In this document: in pieces, positions 8,919 through 16,901 of the stretch
Numbering within the stretch: position 1 is the first letter of the stretch
How the letters are laid out: each line of letters begins with the position of its first letter
Assembly: GCA_964572225.1 (NCBI GenBank)
Contig: CAZNFR010000012.1
Location: forward strand, 1-59,189
From: CAZNFR01 sp964572225
GTDB lineage: Bacteria; Bacteroidota; Bacteroidia; Bacteroidales; GCA-2748055
DNA: 59,189 bases
Direction of reading: 5' to 3'
Notes under the pieces: generated by a model
Database searches by the model: none
Told to the model about the DNA's origin: nothing
Seen by the model: only the letters and a program-made list of their open reading frames with translations
Program-made: the position numbers and the translations under genes

Positions 8919-9908
8919 ATGGAAACAGTATTAAGCGGAATCAGGTCGACCGGTAATCTGCACCTCGGAAATTATTTCGGGGCGGTAAGAAATTTTGTCA
9001 GGATGCAGCACGAATATCACTGCTATTTTTTCGTTGCCGATTATCATTCCCTGACCACTCATCCGACCCCTTCCGATCTTCACAATAATGTAAAACAGGT
9101 TTTGGCCGAATATCTGGCTGCCGGGATTGATCCGGATACCGCCACCTTATATGTACAGAGCGATGTTCCCGAGATCCCGGAGCTCTATCTTCTGCTGAAT
9201 ATGAATGCCTATATCGGTGAACTGGAGCGAACCACCACTTTTAAGGAGAAGGTACGCACCCAGCCGGAGAATGTCAATGCAGGACTTCTTACCTATCCGG
9301 TATTGATGGCTGCCGACATTATTATCCACCGGGCCCATAAGGTACCCGTGGGAAAGGACCAGGAACAGAACCTGGAGATGACCCGACGGTTTGCCCGCCG
9401 TTTCAACAATATTTACAATGTGGAATATTTCCATATGCCGGAACCCTATAATTTTGGTGAAGAGCTGGTTAAGGTACCCGGACTGGACGGAACGGGGAAG
9501 ATGGGTAAATCGACCGGGAACGGGATCTATCTGGCTGAGGATCCGAAGAGCATTCGCAAGAAGGTTATGCGTGCGGTTACCGATTCAGGTCCTGAAACCC
9601 CCAATCAGCCTATGGCCGAACCCATTCAGAATCTTTTCTTCCTGATGAAGCTGATGTCTGAAAAGGAGACCTATGATTTTTTCCTGGAGAAATACAACGA
9701 TTGCAGTATTCGCTATGGGGACCTGAAGAAGCAGCTGGCCGAAGATATCATTACCTTCTCTTCTCCCCTTAGGGAAAAGATCCTGGAGATACAGAATGAC
9801 GATGCCTACCTGTCGAAGGTGGTTCGCATGGGAGCGGAGAAAGCAAGAGCCAGTGCATCAAAGACCCTGAAGGATGTAAGGGAGATTATCGGTTTCCGGC
9901 ATTTTTAA
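8919..9908 (+). CDS. trpS: Tryptophan--tRNA ligase
   Basis: This class I aminoacyl-tRNA synthetase of 329 residues charges tRNA-Trp in the cytoplasm. The N-terminal GIRSTGNLHLGNYFGA contains the HIGH-like signature (HLGN). The KMSKS-type loop reads GTGKMGKSTGNG near residue 195. The length and the C-terminal KTLKDVREIIGFRHF match bacterial TrpS. It is a single-gene unit transcribed divergently from rbfA. Confidence 0.97.
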   Translation: METVLSGIRSTGNLHLGNYFGAVRNFVRMQHEYHCYFFVADYHSLTTHPTPSDLHNNVKQVLAEYLAAGIDPDTATLYVQSDVPEIPELYLLLNMNAYIGELERTTTFKEKVRTQPENVNAGLLTYPVLMAADIIIHRAHKVPVGKDQEQNLEMTRRFARRFNNIYNVEYFHMPEPYNFGEELVKVPGLDGTGKMGKSTGNGIYLAEDPKSIRKKVMRAVTDSGPETPNQPMAEPIQNLFFLMKLMSEKETYDFFLEKYNDCSIRYGDLKKQLAEDIITFSSPLREKILEIQNDDAYLSKVVRMGAEKARASASKTLKDVREIIGFRHF

Positions 9909-10035
9909 GAGGGGTCCCAAAAATAAAAACCGGATTCTTACGAACCCGGCTTGCCCTGAAGTTGATCAGGTATATCTTTGGATGAACTGTTATCTATAAA
10001 TAAACAAATCCTGTGCCAAAGTCAGGGCAGCCTGC

Positions 10036-10899
10036 TTAATTCTTTATATCTTTCACGCAACGAAAGCCGGTATGGAAGAAGCTGGATTCGGAGGTGGTCG
10101 AGTTCCGGTGGGTTACCCGGTAACCGTGGCAGAAGGTTGAGTCGCACATAAATGAGCCTCCTCTCATCACTTTTACTTCCTCATCCACCTTTATTTTTGC
10201 AGGTGAGTTTTCATAGGGGCGGTAGGTGTCCATGCACCATTCCCATACATTTCCGCCCACATCGGTCATCCCATGGGAGTTTTCACCAAAATAACCCACC
10301 GGGGAGGTAAGCAGGAAGCCGTCGAGTTCCAGGTTTTTGCCGGGGAAGGTACCTTGCCACACATTGGCTCTGTACCCCTGATCGTCCAGTAATTCGGTCC
10401 CCCAGGTGTATCTCCAGTCTTCCGGTATACCTTTTCTGGCGGCAAATTCCCATTCCACTTCGGAGGGAAGTCTCTTACCTGCCCATTCAGCATACGCATT
10501 GGCATCGTTCCAGCTTACATGGGTTACGGGGTGATCATCCTGTGCAGGAGGGCCGGTGGGACCCAGCGGGTATTGCCAGGTTGCGCTGTCGATCAGTTCC
10601 CATTGGGAAGTTTCAAAGTTATAAACTGCCGAGTTGCCGAATTTTTTGGCCTGTGTGACATAACCGGTTTCCTTGACGAATTGACGGAATTCTGCCACTG
10701 TGACCGGACTCTTATCGATATAATAGGAATGGACGTGGAGGGTAAAACGGGGTTGTTCGTGAAGCGGTCCTTCGTTGGCTCCGATCACCCCTTTTCCACC
10801 TTCAATCAGTGTCATTCCCTCGGGTGGTGGTGGGATATCTTTGCTTTGACAGGCGGAAAGCAAAAGCAAAGCGGAAAAAATATAGAATACTCTGTACAT
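10036..10899 (-). CDS. Formylglycine-generating enzyme-type (SUMF1) lipoprotein
   Basis: The 287-residue product (start at ATG 10899) has a signal peptide with lipobox LLSAC followed by an FGE-sulfatase domain: MTLIEGGKGVIGANEG, HPVTHVSWNDANAYAEWAGKRLPSEVEWEFAAR, GGNVWEWC and a C-terminal GFRC. The segment RGGSFMCDSTFCHGYR keeps both cysteines at the positions used by true formylglycine-generating enzymes (SUMF1 Cys336/Cys341), and NST..SS..H.GFR also fits. True FGEs convert a sulfatase Cys to formylglycine with copper and oxygen. No sulfatase is present here. Earlier in-frame start codons would add 14 residues ahead of the signal peptide and are unlikely. Confidence 0.85.
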   Translation of the reverse strand: MYRVFYIFSALLLLSACQSKDIPPPPEGMTLIEGGKGVIGANEGPLHEQPRFTLHVHSYYIDKSPVTVAEFRQFVKETGYVTQAKKFGNSAVYNFETSQWELIDSATWQYPLGPTGPPAQDDHPVTHVSWNDANAYAEWAGKRLPSEVEWEFAARKGIPEDWRYTWGTELLDDQGYRANVWQGTFPGKNLELDGFLLTSPVGYFGENSHGMTDVGGNVWEWCMDTYRPYENSPAKIKVDEEVKVMRGGSFMCDSTFCHGYRVTHRNSTTSESSFFHTGFRCVKDIKN

Positions 10900-10978
10900 A
10901 ATCTTGCATTTATTGGATGTGCAATTTAGTATATTATCCACGGCTCTGTTCCCGGGGGCGATCTAAACAATTTCTAAA

Positions 10979-11425
10979 TTAATTTTCCTCTTTGGCCGAA
11001 ACTTTCAGGAAGTTTTTGTGATTCTTCCTCAACCATAGATAGAATACCGCGATCTCATCTGCAAGGGGGGGATCGAGGTACTCGTACAGCAATTTTTCGT
11101 AAACCGGAAAGGCGTGTTTCCAGTAGGATTCGGGGAATTCATGCTTGCGGTAGGTTTTATAGACCCATAAAATGGTGGTTACAAAAACCGAAGGATCGTA
11201 TTTACTCATTATGCTTTCCATAAAACGCATATGGTTGGCATGGTTAAGCAGCATTTTTTCCTTGTTTGCTGATTGTATAAGGAGTTGAAGTTCCTTTACC
11301 TGCAGCATTATTTCATTCATTTTCGGAATCATGGCTGCCGTCACATTTTTATAGGCTTCCAGGGTTGAAGGGGATGGCAGGGGAATATCGGAAGCGGAAG
11401 CGATAAGCTTTTCCTTTTCTGTCAT
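10979..11425 (-). CDS. Helical hypothetical protein linked to B12-domain kinase pair
   Basis: This 148-residue protein is not recognised. It has no signal peptide or membrane segment and is predicted almost all helical. Residues about 25-60 are heptad-like (MIPKMNEIMLQVKELQLLIQ), and the second half is rich in aromatics (VTTILWVYKTYRKHEF, YWKHAFPVYEKLL, VFYLWLRKNHKNFL). The start overlaps the histidine kinase stop by four bases (ATGA), so it is the third gene of the cobalamin-domain/kinase operon. It lacks a receiver or DNA-binding signature. It could be an output or accessory protein of the sensor, but this rests only on position. Confidence 0.75.
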   Translation of the reverse strand: MTEKEKLIASASDIPLPSPSTLEAYKNVTAAMIPKMNEIMLQVKELQLLIQSANKEKMLLNHANHMRFMESIMSKYDPSVFVTTILWVYKTYRKHEFPESYWKHAFPVYEKLLYEYLDPPLADEIAVFYLWLRKNHKNFLKVSAKEEN

Positions 11426-12528
11426 TTTTTTTCAGTTTTATATACCGGAAGGCCGAACACGAATCGGGTCCCTTCACCGGGGGTACTTTCCACGGAGATG
11501 GTACCCGACAGGCTTTCCATCAGTTTTTTCACGATCCACAGTCCGAGTCCGGTGCTCTTTTCTTCTCCGTGAGGTTGTGAGGAGGTGGTTCCAAAAGCCT
11601 CGAAAAGAAGGGAAATTTCATGTTCTGCTATCCCCGGTCCATGATCTTTCACACTAAAGGTATGAAATTCTTCCCCTTTTTCTAATCCGATCTCCACCCT
11701 TTCTCCGTCGGGAGAATATTTAATTGCATTGGAGAGCAGGTTGTTCAATACCTGCTGAAGTGCCGCTTTATCGGTATAAACCGGTTCGATTCGAGATGGT
11801 CCTGTATAAATAAGTTCTATTTTTCGTTTGTCGGCAATAAACCGGTTAAGTTCAATATTTTCGCGGATAATCCGTATGGGATTGGTTTTCCTGTGTCTTA
11901 TTTTCAACTTTCCGGAGCTGATGGTGGAATGGTCGAGAAGGTCATTCAGAAGCTGAAGTCCGAATTCGCCCAGGTTTTGAATAGCTTTGAGGAAGCTGGC
12001 CTGTTCCTTGTTTAGCATGCCTTTTAATTCGTACTCAAGAAGAATGCCTATGGATATGATATTTCCCAGGGGATTTCTGAGATCGTGTGCTGCAATGCTG
12101 AGAAATTGGTCTTTCATTTTTCCCAGATTGCTCAGTTCGGAATTTTGCTTGTAGAGTTGCCGGGTCAAGGCCGAGAATTCGTTGTTCAGGTCAATCAGTT
12201 CCTTTTGAAGATTTCGGATCTCATCAAAATCGTATTCACCGAAAATGAGCAGATCCTCGTTATGGGCAAGAAAAGTAAAAAGGAAGCTTTGGGGCAATCT
12301 GCTGTGCCCGTTTACCGTAATCATTTTGGGATTAGGGTCCCTGAAGCGCATCAGAATGGATTCATCATCCATCATATCCGGGATCAGGGTGCTGATGTGG
12401 GAAGGTTCTTCTTCACCGGTAAGCTCCCTGTAAAACCGGTTGGTCTCCATTACAATGCCGGTTTTGGTGATACGGGCAAAAATGATCTTAGCTTTTTCAA
12501 GGAGGTATGCTGTGGAATACTCAGCCAT
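11422..12528 (-). CDS. Soluble sensor histidine kinase
   Basis: The 368-residue protein has no membrane segment. A PAS-like N-terminal region (about 10-100) is followed by a coiled coil (about 101-140, DEIRNLQKELIDLNNEF), a HisKA dimerisation domain with H-box AAHDLRNPLG (phospho-acceptor His148), and a HATPase_c domain with N-box NNLLSNAIKYSP (Asn267), G1 VKDHGPGI and G2 STGLGLWIVKKL. It autophosphorylates and would pass phosphate to a response regulator, which is not found nearby. The gene overlaps the upstream cobalamin-domain gene by eight bases and the downstream gene by four, so it probably receives its signal from the B12 protein. That partner link is inference. Confidence 0.93.
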   Translation of the reverse strand: MAEYSTAYLLEKAKIIFARITKTGIVMETNRFYRELTGEEEPSHISTLIPDMMDDESILMRFRDPNPKMITVNGHSRLPQSFLFTFLAHNEDLLIFGEYDFDEIRNLQKELIDLNNEFSALTRQLYKQNSELSNLGKMKDQFLSIAAHDLRNPLGNIISIGILLEYELKGMLNKEQASFLKAIQNLGEFGLQLLNDLLDHSTISSGKLKIRHRKTNPIRIIRENIELNRFIADKRKIELIYTGPSRIEPVYTDKAALQQVLNNLLSNAIKYSPDGERVEIGLEKGEEFHTFSVKDHGPGIAEHEISLLFEAFGTTSSQPHGEEKSTGLGLWIVKKLMESLSGTISVESTPGEGTRFVFGLPVYKTEKK

Positions 12529-13177
12529 AAATACCGGAATTAAGATGGTTCTCGAAGGAGGTCATGTCTTTGAATACCTTGCAGTTCTGGTAGGTGGAAA
12601 ACTGTTCATCCCCTCCCCACGAGAATGCCTGTCCGCCAATAGCGATCGGTAATTCCGGGAATTCTTTATGAATATTTTGGATGGCCTTATCCAGTTCATC
12701 AACATTCATATAAACGGCAATGGACAAAGCCACAAGACCCGGTTTTTTTTCGGCGATCAAATCAAGGAGTTCTGAAACGGGTGTGTTTGCTCCAAGGAAG
12801 TAGCTGTCCCAGCCTTTCATTTCCAAAAGGTCGGCCACCATTCTGCCTCCGATCTCGTGGTATTCGTTGGCAATAGCAGAAACAATCACCCGGTTTCCGG
12901 TTTTGTGGGTTGAAAAAAGGAGGGGATAAGCAAGGGACAATAGCCGGGAGGTGATCGAAGTGGCAAGGTGTTCGGTGGCAACCGAGATATCATTGCATTC
13001 CCATTTGGCCCCCACCTCGTAGAGCGAACGCTGAAACAAGTTCAGATAAAGATCTTTCAGCTCGATCTCCTGCTGAATCAAATCGTATACGATTCGGCTA
13101 CATTCCGCCTTATTCCCGGATATCAGATGGTCCAGGTACACAGAATACAACTTCTCATTGATCAGTGAGACATCCAT
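12521..13177 (-). CDS. CarH-like cobalamin-binding sensor protein without DNA-binding domain
   Basis: The 218-residue protein consists of a four-helix cap (about 1-90) and a B12-binding Rossmann domain (about 95-215). The cap carries Trp59 followed nine residues later by Glu69-His70, the Wx9EH motif of CarH/LitR B12 photoreceptors. The Rossmann part has ExHxxG (Glu105-Tyr-His107-Glu-Ile-Gly110), the site of the lower axial His ligand, then FLGANTP and IAIGGQAF. CarH has an additional N-terminal MerR DNA-binding domain; none is present here. The residue after Trp59 is Glu, not the His that caps cobalt after light exposure in Thermus CarH. It heads the operon with a histidine kinase. A B12- or light-sensor role is inferred. 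Confidence 0.85.
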   Translation of the reverse strand: MDVSLINEKLYSVYLDHLISGNKAECSRIVYDLIQQEIELKDLYLNLFQRSLYEVGAKWECNDISVATEHLATSITSRLLSLAYPLLFSTHKTGNRVIVSAIANEYHEIGGRMVADLLEMKGWDSYFLGANTPVSELLDLIAEKKPGLVALSIAVYMNVDELDKAIQNIHKEFPELPIAIGGQAFSWGGDEQFSTYQNCKVFKDMTSFENHLNSGIYG

Positions 13178-13252
13178 ATGACAAACCTCCCTGCCCTAAA
13201 AATAGAGAATAAATTGAAGTTTTTAAACAGGAATGAGGGATTTATAAAGAAT

Positions 13253-13942
13253 TTAAAGAAAATCCGTAATGGACCAGTCGATCGGGTCCATTCCTTTTTC
13301 CAATAGCCATCGATTTGCTTCCGAAAAATGTCCGCATCCAAAAAATCCGGCATGCGCTGATAAGGGAGAAGGGTGAGGGGCTGTGAGGATCAAATGTTTA
13401 TCTGCATCGATCAGGCTTAACTTGTTCCCTGCATATTTTCCCCACAGCATGAAAACAAGATGGGATCTTTTTTCGGACAGTATCCCTATCACCCGGTCGG
13501 TAAATTCTTCCCAGCCTTTATTTTGGTGCGAGCCTGCCTGATTGGCCCTGACTGTGAGAGTTGCATTCAGGAGAAAGACCCCCTGGGTAGCCCATGATTC
13601 CAGGTTGCCGTGTCCGGGTATGGGGATGCCCAGATCATTTTTGAGTTCTTTGTAGATATTCACCAGGGAGGGAGGAGGTTTAATGCCAAAGGGAACCGAG
13701 AAGCAAAGTCCGTGAGCCTGTCCCTGGCCATGATAGGGATCCTGACCCAGGATCACCACCCTGACCTCACCGAAGGAAGTGAAATTAAAGGCATTGAAGA
13801 TTTGGCTTCCCGGAGGATAGACAAGTTGTTTTTTCTTTTCCTCCATCAGGAAATTTTTCAGTTTTAAGAAATAAGGCTTGTCAAATTCCTCTTCAAGCAC
13901 TTCTTTCCAGCTTTCCTGTATCCGGGGTTGGATCTTTTCCAT
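13253..13942 (-). CDS. ung: Uracil-DNA glycosylase
   Basis: This family 1 uracil-DNA glycosylase (229 residues) removes uracil from DNA at the start of base excision repair. Residues 65-72 contain the catalytic water-activating loop GQDPYHG (Asp68), followed by GQAHGLCFSVP. The Leu intercalation loop reads HPSPLSAHAGFFGC near residue 195. The ATG at 13942 gives the normal family length. Upstream in-frame codons would add 55 residues with no homology and run into the divergent gene. A TATATTTG box on the minus strand at 13948-13955 is very close to the ATG and would give an almost leaderless message if used. Confidence 0.96.
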   Translation of the reverse strand: MEKIQPRIQESWKEVLEEEFDKPYFLKLKNFLMEEKKKQLVYPPGSQIFNAFNFTSFGEVRVVILGQDPYHGQGQAHGLCFSVPFGIKPPPSLVNIYKELKNDLGIPIPGHGNLESWATQGVFLLNATLTVRANQAGSHQNKGWEEFTDRVIGILSEKRSHLVFMLWGKYAGNKLSLIDADKHLILTAPHPSPLSAHAGFFGCGHFSEANRWLLEKGMDPIDWSITDFL

Positions 13943-14099
13943 TTGTTCAAATATACAAAATAGAGGAGGAAACCCTGAGGGTTCGGGGGGAGTGTTGAAA
14001 AAAAAGCTTTGAATATTCCATGGATTGTGGATATTTGTGATATTCTCCTCCTTTTCAATTGCGGTAAAGGATGAACAAAATGCTGATAATCGGAATGTC

Positions 14100-16799
14100 A
14101 TGAACATAGTGAGGAAAGCTTTGCCTGTTATTATTGTTTCGGTTCTCCTGGTGGGGGTGGTTTACGGTTTTATTTACCTAAGGACACGAACTCTGGAGAA
14201 GGCCGATCCGCTGGATTTTATTCCAGAAGACTTTGCCTTGCTGATCAAGGCGAACAGCATTACCCGGGCAGCCGATCTGCTTCGGAACGAGAACAGGATC
14301 TGGAAGGTTCTTTCTGCCTATCCTGGCATTCAGAAAATCAACCGGACTTTCCTGCACCTGGACAGTCTTATTTCGGTGGATGAAAGCATAAGGAACTACC
14401 TTGAAAACCCAAGTTACATCTCTTTTCATCCTGAACCTGGCGGAGTGGCTTTTCTGTTGCTTCACAGTCAGGGGAGTTTCAAGGATACCGGACCCTTCGA
14501 AATTTTTCTGGGCGATTCCGCGCGGGTGGAGAGCGAAAAATTTGAAAACGTCAGGATCTATCATTCCATCGGGAAGCTGCCGGGTTTCTTCTCCGGTTTA
14601 TATTATTTTGAGCGCAACGGTGTTTTGGCAGCATCTTCCAATGCAGAGTTGCTGAAGAGATCGATCAGACAGATGAATTCATCCGGAGGACTGAATGACG
14701 ATCTTTTGTTCCGGGAGATCATCGACTCGGAGGGGGAGGATGTTCCTGCCAATGTATACCTGAATTACTCTGTACTCGACAGCCTTCTTTCCGGCATTTT
14801 CAAATCGGAGCTTAACATCAGGGCCTCAGGGGTGGCGAGGTATTCCGGACTGGATCTGGATATTGAGGAGGAGAATTTGGTCATGAACGGATTTACCACT
14901 ACGGGTGATTCCAGTGGATTTTTCCTGGATGTTTTCAGGGGACAGGAGGCGGTTCGGTTTACTACCTTTGATATTCTTCCATCCAATACGGCCTCATTAA
15001 TGCTTCTGGGTTTTTCGGATGGCCCTGCTTTTTCGGAAGCCCTTAGCGATTCCCCTTTTGGATCAAAGGGAGGGAGGTTTCGTAAATATGCAAATGAGTT
15101 TTACGAACTGCTTAGGTCGGAAGCAGGGAGATTTGTGATCACAGAAGGGGAGAACGGGTATTTTGATTATGCTTTTTTTGCCCTCAGGGGTACCGAAATA
15201 ACACGTCAGTTTATCAGCACTGCCTTTTTAAGTGAGGGAATGGAGGATCCGCTGGAAAAGCGCCAGGTCATTAATTTTGACGGTAACGTGGATATACCGG
15301 TATACCGGATGAACAGCTCCGAATTTCTGAACTCCGTAATGACCGGAATTCCGGGCAATAAGCGGTTGGATTTTTTTCTCTTTTATGAGAATTACCTGAT
15401 CTTTGGTGAAAGCCTGAAAGCTCTCAGGGAGTTACTGTATTCCAACCTATTGGGGAAGACTCTGGCCAATGAAGAATCATTCAGGGAGTTAAGCAATAAT
15501 TTTTCCAGCCGTTCAAATGTTTTCTTTTATGGGGATCCCTCTCTCTTATTCAACCGCATACGGACATGGTTCGGCCCGCAGAGCCTTAAAATCTTCGAAA
15601 ACAATAAGGAGGCCTGGAAAAAAATTAATGCGGTGAGTTTTCAATCCACCTGGGCCGGCAGACTGCATATTTACAGGGTTTACGTTCATTATTCGGGTGA
15701 AGCCAGGAGTCTGGCCCGGACGGTCTGGGAACGAAAGCTGGATACCTTATCGGTGACCAAGCCTGCCATTCTGATTAATCATAACACCGGGGAAAAGGAA
15801 ATATTCATTCAGGATGCGGCCAATACCCTTTACCTGATTAGTAACCGGGGTAATATTCTTTGGAAGCAGAAAACTAAGGGCCGTGTATTGGGGGAGGTGA
15901 AACAGATAGACCTTTACCGAAACGGTAAGCTTCAGATCATTTTTAATACTGCCGATAAGCTGTATGTGCTGGACCGGAACGGGAATCCGGTCGACAATTT
16001 TCCGGTTTCCCTTCGTGAGAATGCTTCGGCGGGACTACAGGTTTTTGACTATGATAAGGATGGCACCTTCAGGTTCCCGGTGCCGGTGGAGAATAAGGAT
16101 ATTCTTATGTACGACAGGGAAGGGAAGATTGTAAGTGGTTGGAGGTTTCGTGCAACGGAACATCCGGTGAAACATCCTCCCCAGCATTTCAGGATTTCGG
16201 ACGATGATTTCATTATTGTAAAGGACGATTACCGGATCTATATGCTCAACCGGAGGGGAAGGGAGAGGGTGGAACCCCGTGTTCAGGTTCCTCTGTCGCC
16301 GAAAAATCCGGTTTGGTACGACCGCACCATAGGGGAGAATAATGCAAGGCTCATCGTTTCCGGGATTGACGGGTCGGTATACTATTTTTATTTTTCCGGA
16401 AGGGTGGACAAATTTTTTGACGGGGATCTGGGTGAGGATCATTTTTTTGTGGCGGAAGATCTGGACGGGGACCGTTCCAACGAATTTATTTTTGTGGAAG
16501 GAAACAAATTATGGGTTTATGACCGAAACAGGGCATTACTGTTCAGTCATATTTTCCCGAATAAGATCCATCTTAGACCGGTCATTTATGAGTTTTCGGC
16601 CGGGGATAAAAAGATCGGAGTTAGCGACACGGAGGAAGGGTTGATCTACCTGTTCAATAATGACGGAAGTCTGTATCCGGGATTTCCGCTCAGAGGTTCA
16701 GGTTTGTTCAGTATTTCGGCCTTTCCTGAGTTGAAGGACAGGTTTAACCTGATCGTGGGAAATCAAAATAACTTTTTGTACAATTATACCGTAAAATGA
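14100..16799 (+). CDS. DUF3352-like membrane-anchored protein with propeller-like C-terminus
   Basis: The 899-residue product begins with one membrane segment (ALPVIIVSVLLVGVVYGFIY, about residues 8-27) and then a large extracytoplasmic region. The first part (DFIPEDFALLIKANSITRAADLL) resembles DUF3352 proteins of Bacteroidota. The C-terminal 350 residues contain repeated strands such as NTLYLISNRGNILWKQ, KLYVLDRNGNPVDNFP and IYMLNRRGRE, a PQQ/WD-like propeller pattern. Function is unknown. The ATG at 14100 is chosen because the upstream codons encode an unrelated tail and overlap the ung 5' region. It precedes two surface-protein genes on the same strand. Confidence 0.8.
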   Translation: MNIVRKALPVIIVSVLLVGVVYGFIYLRTRTLEKADPLDFIPEDFALLIKANSITRAADLLRNENRIWKVLSAYPGIQKINRTFLHLDSLISVDESIRNYLENPSYISFHPEPGGVAFLLLHSQGSFKDTGPFEIFLGDSARVESEKFENVRIYHSIGKLPGFFSGLYYFERNGVLAASSNAELLKRSIRQMNSSGGLNDDLLFREIIDSEGEDVPANVYLNYSVLDSLLSGIFKSELNIRASGVARYSGLDLDIEEENLVMNGFTTTGDSSGFFLDVFRGQEAVRFTTFDILPSNTASLMLLGFSDGPAFSEALSDSPFGSKGGRFRKYANEFYELLRSEAGRFVITEGENGYFDYAFFALRGTEITRQFISTAFLSEGMEDPLEKRQVINFDGNVDIPVYRMNSSEFLNSVMTGIPGNKRLDFFLFYENYLIFGESLKALRELLYSNLLGKTLANEESFRELSNNFSSRSNVFFYGDPSLLFNRIRTWFGPQSLKIFENNKEAWKKINAVSFQSTWAGRLHIYRVYVHYSGEARSLARTVWERKLDTLSVTKPAILINHNTGEKEIFIQDAANTLYLISNRGNILWKQKTKGRVLGEVKQIDLYRNGKLQIIFNTADKLYVLDRNGNPVDNFPVSLRENASAGLQVFDYDKDGTFRFPVPVENKDILMYDREGKIVSGWRFRATEHPVKHPPQHFRISDDDFIIVKDDYRIYMLNRRGRERVEPRVQVPLSPKNPVWYDRTIGENNARLIVSGIDGSVYYFYFSGRVDKFFDGDLGEDHFFVAEDLDGDRSNEFIFVEGNKLWVYDRNRALLFSHIFPNKIHLRPVIYEFSAGDKKIGVSDTEEGLIYLFNNDGSLYPGFPLRGSGLFSISAFPELKDRFNLIVGNQNNFLYNYTVK

Positions 16800-16901
16800 T
16801 AAATATTCCGGGTATTTTGTGCCTTTTCGTGAGGTAAATTGTTTAGATACCGGGAAGTTGATTCAAAGGGAGTTGATTTGTTAATTAAAAAATAACGCAG
16901 G

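Noticed and set aside
9930..9949. Hairpin CCGGATTC...GAACCCGG between trpS and the FGE gene as a terminator
   Set aside because: The stem has a mismatch and there is no T-run on either side.
13948..13955. TATATTTG box as the ung promoter
   Set aside because: It lies only five bases before the ATG, too close for a normal transcript; it may be a chance match in AT-rich sequence.
14025..14099. Upstream extension of the DUF3352-like protein
   Set aside because: It encodes a tail without homology before a clear membrane helix; the ATG at 14100 gives a normal start.
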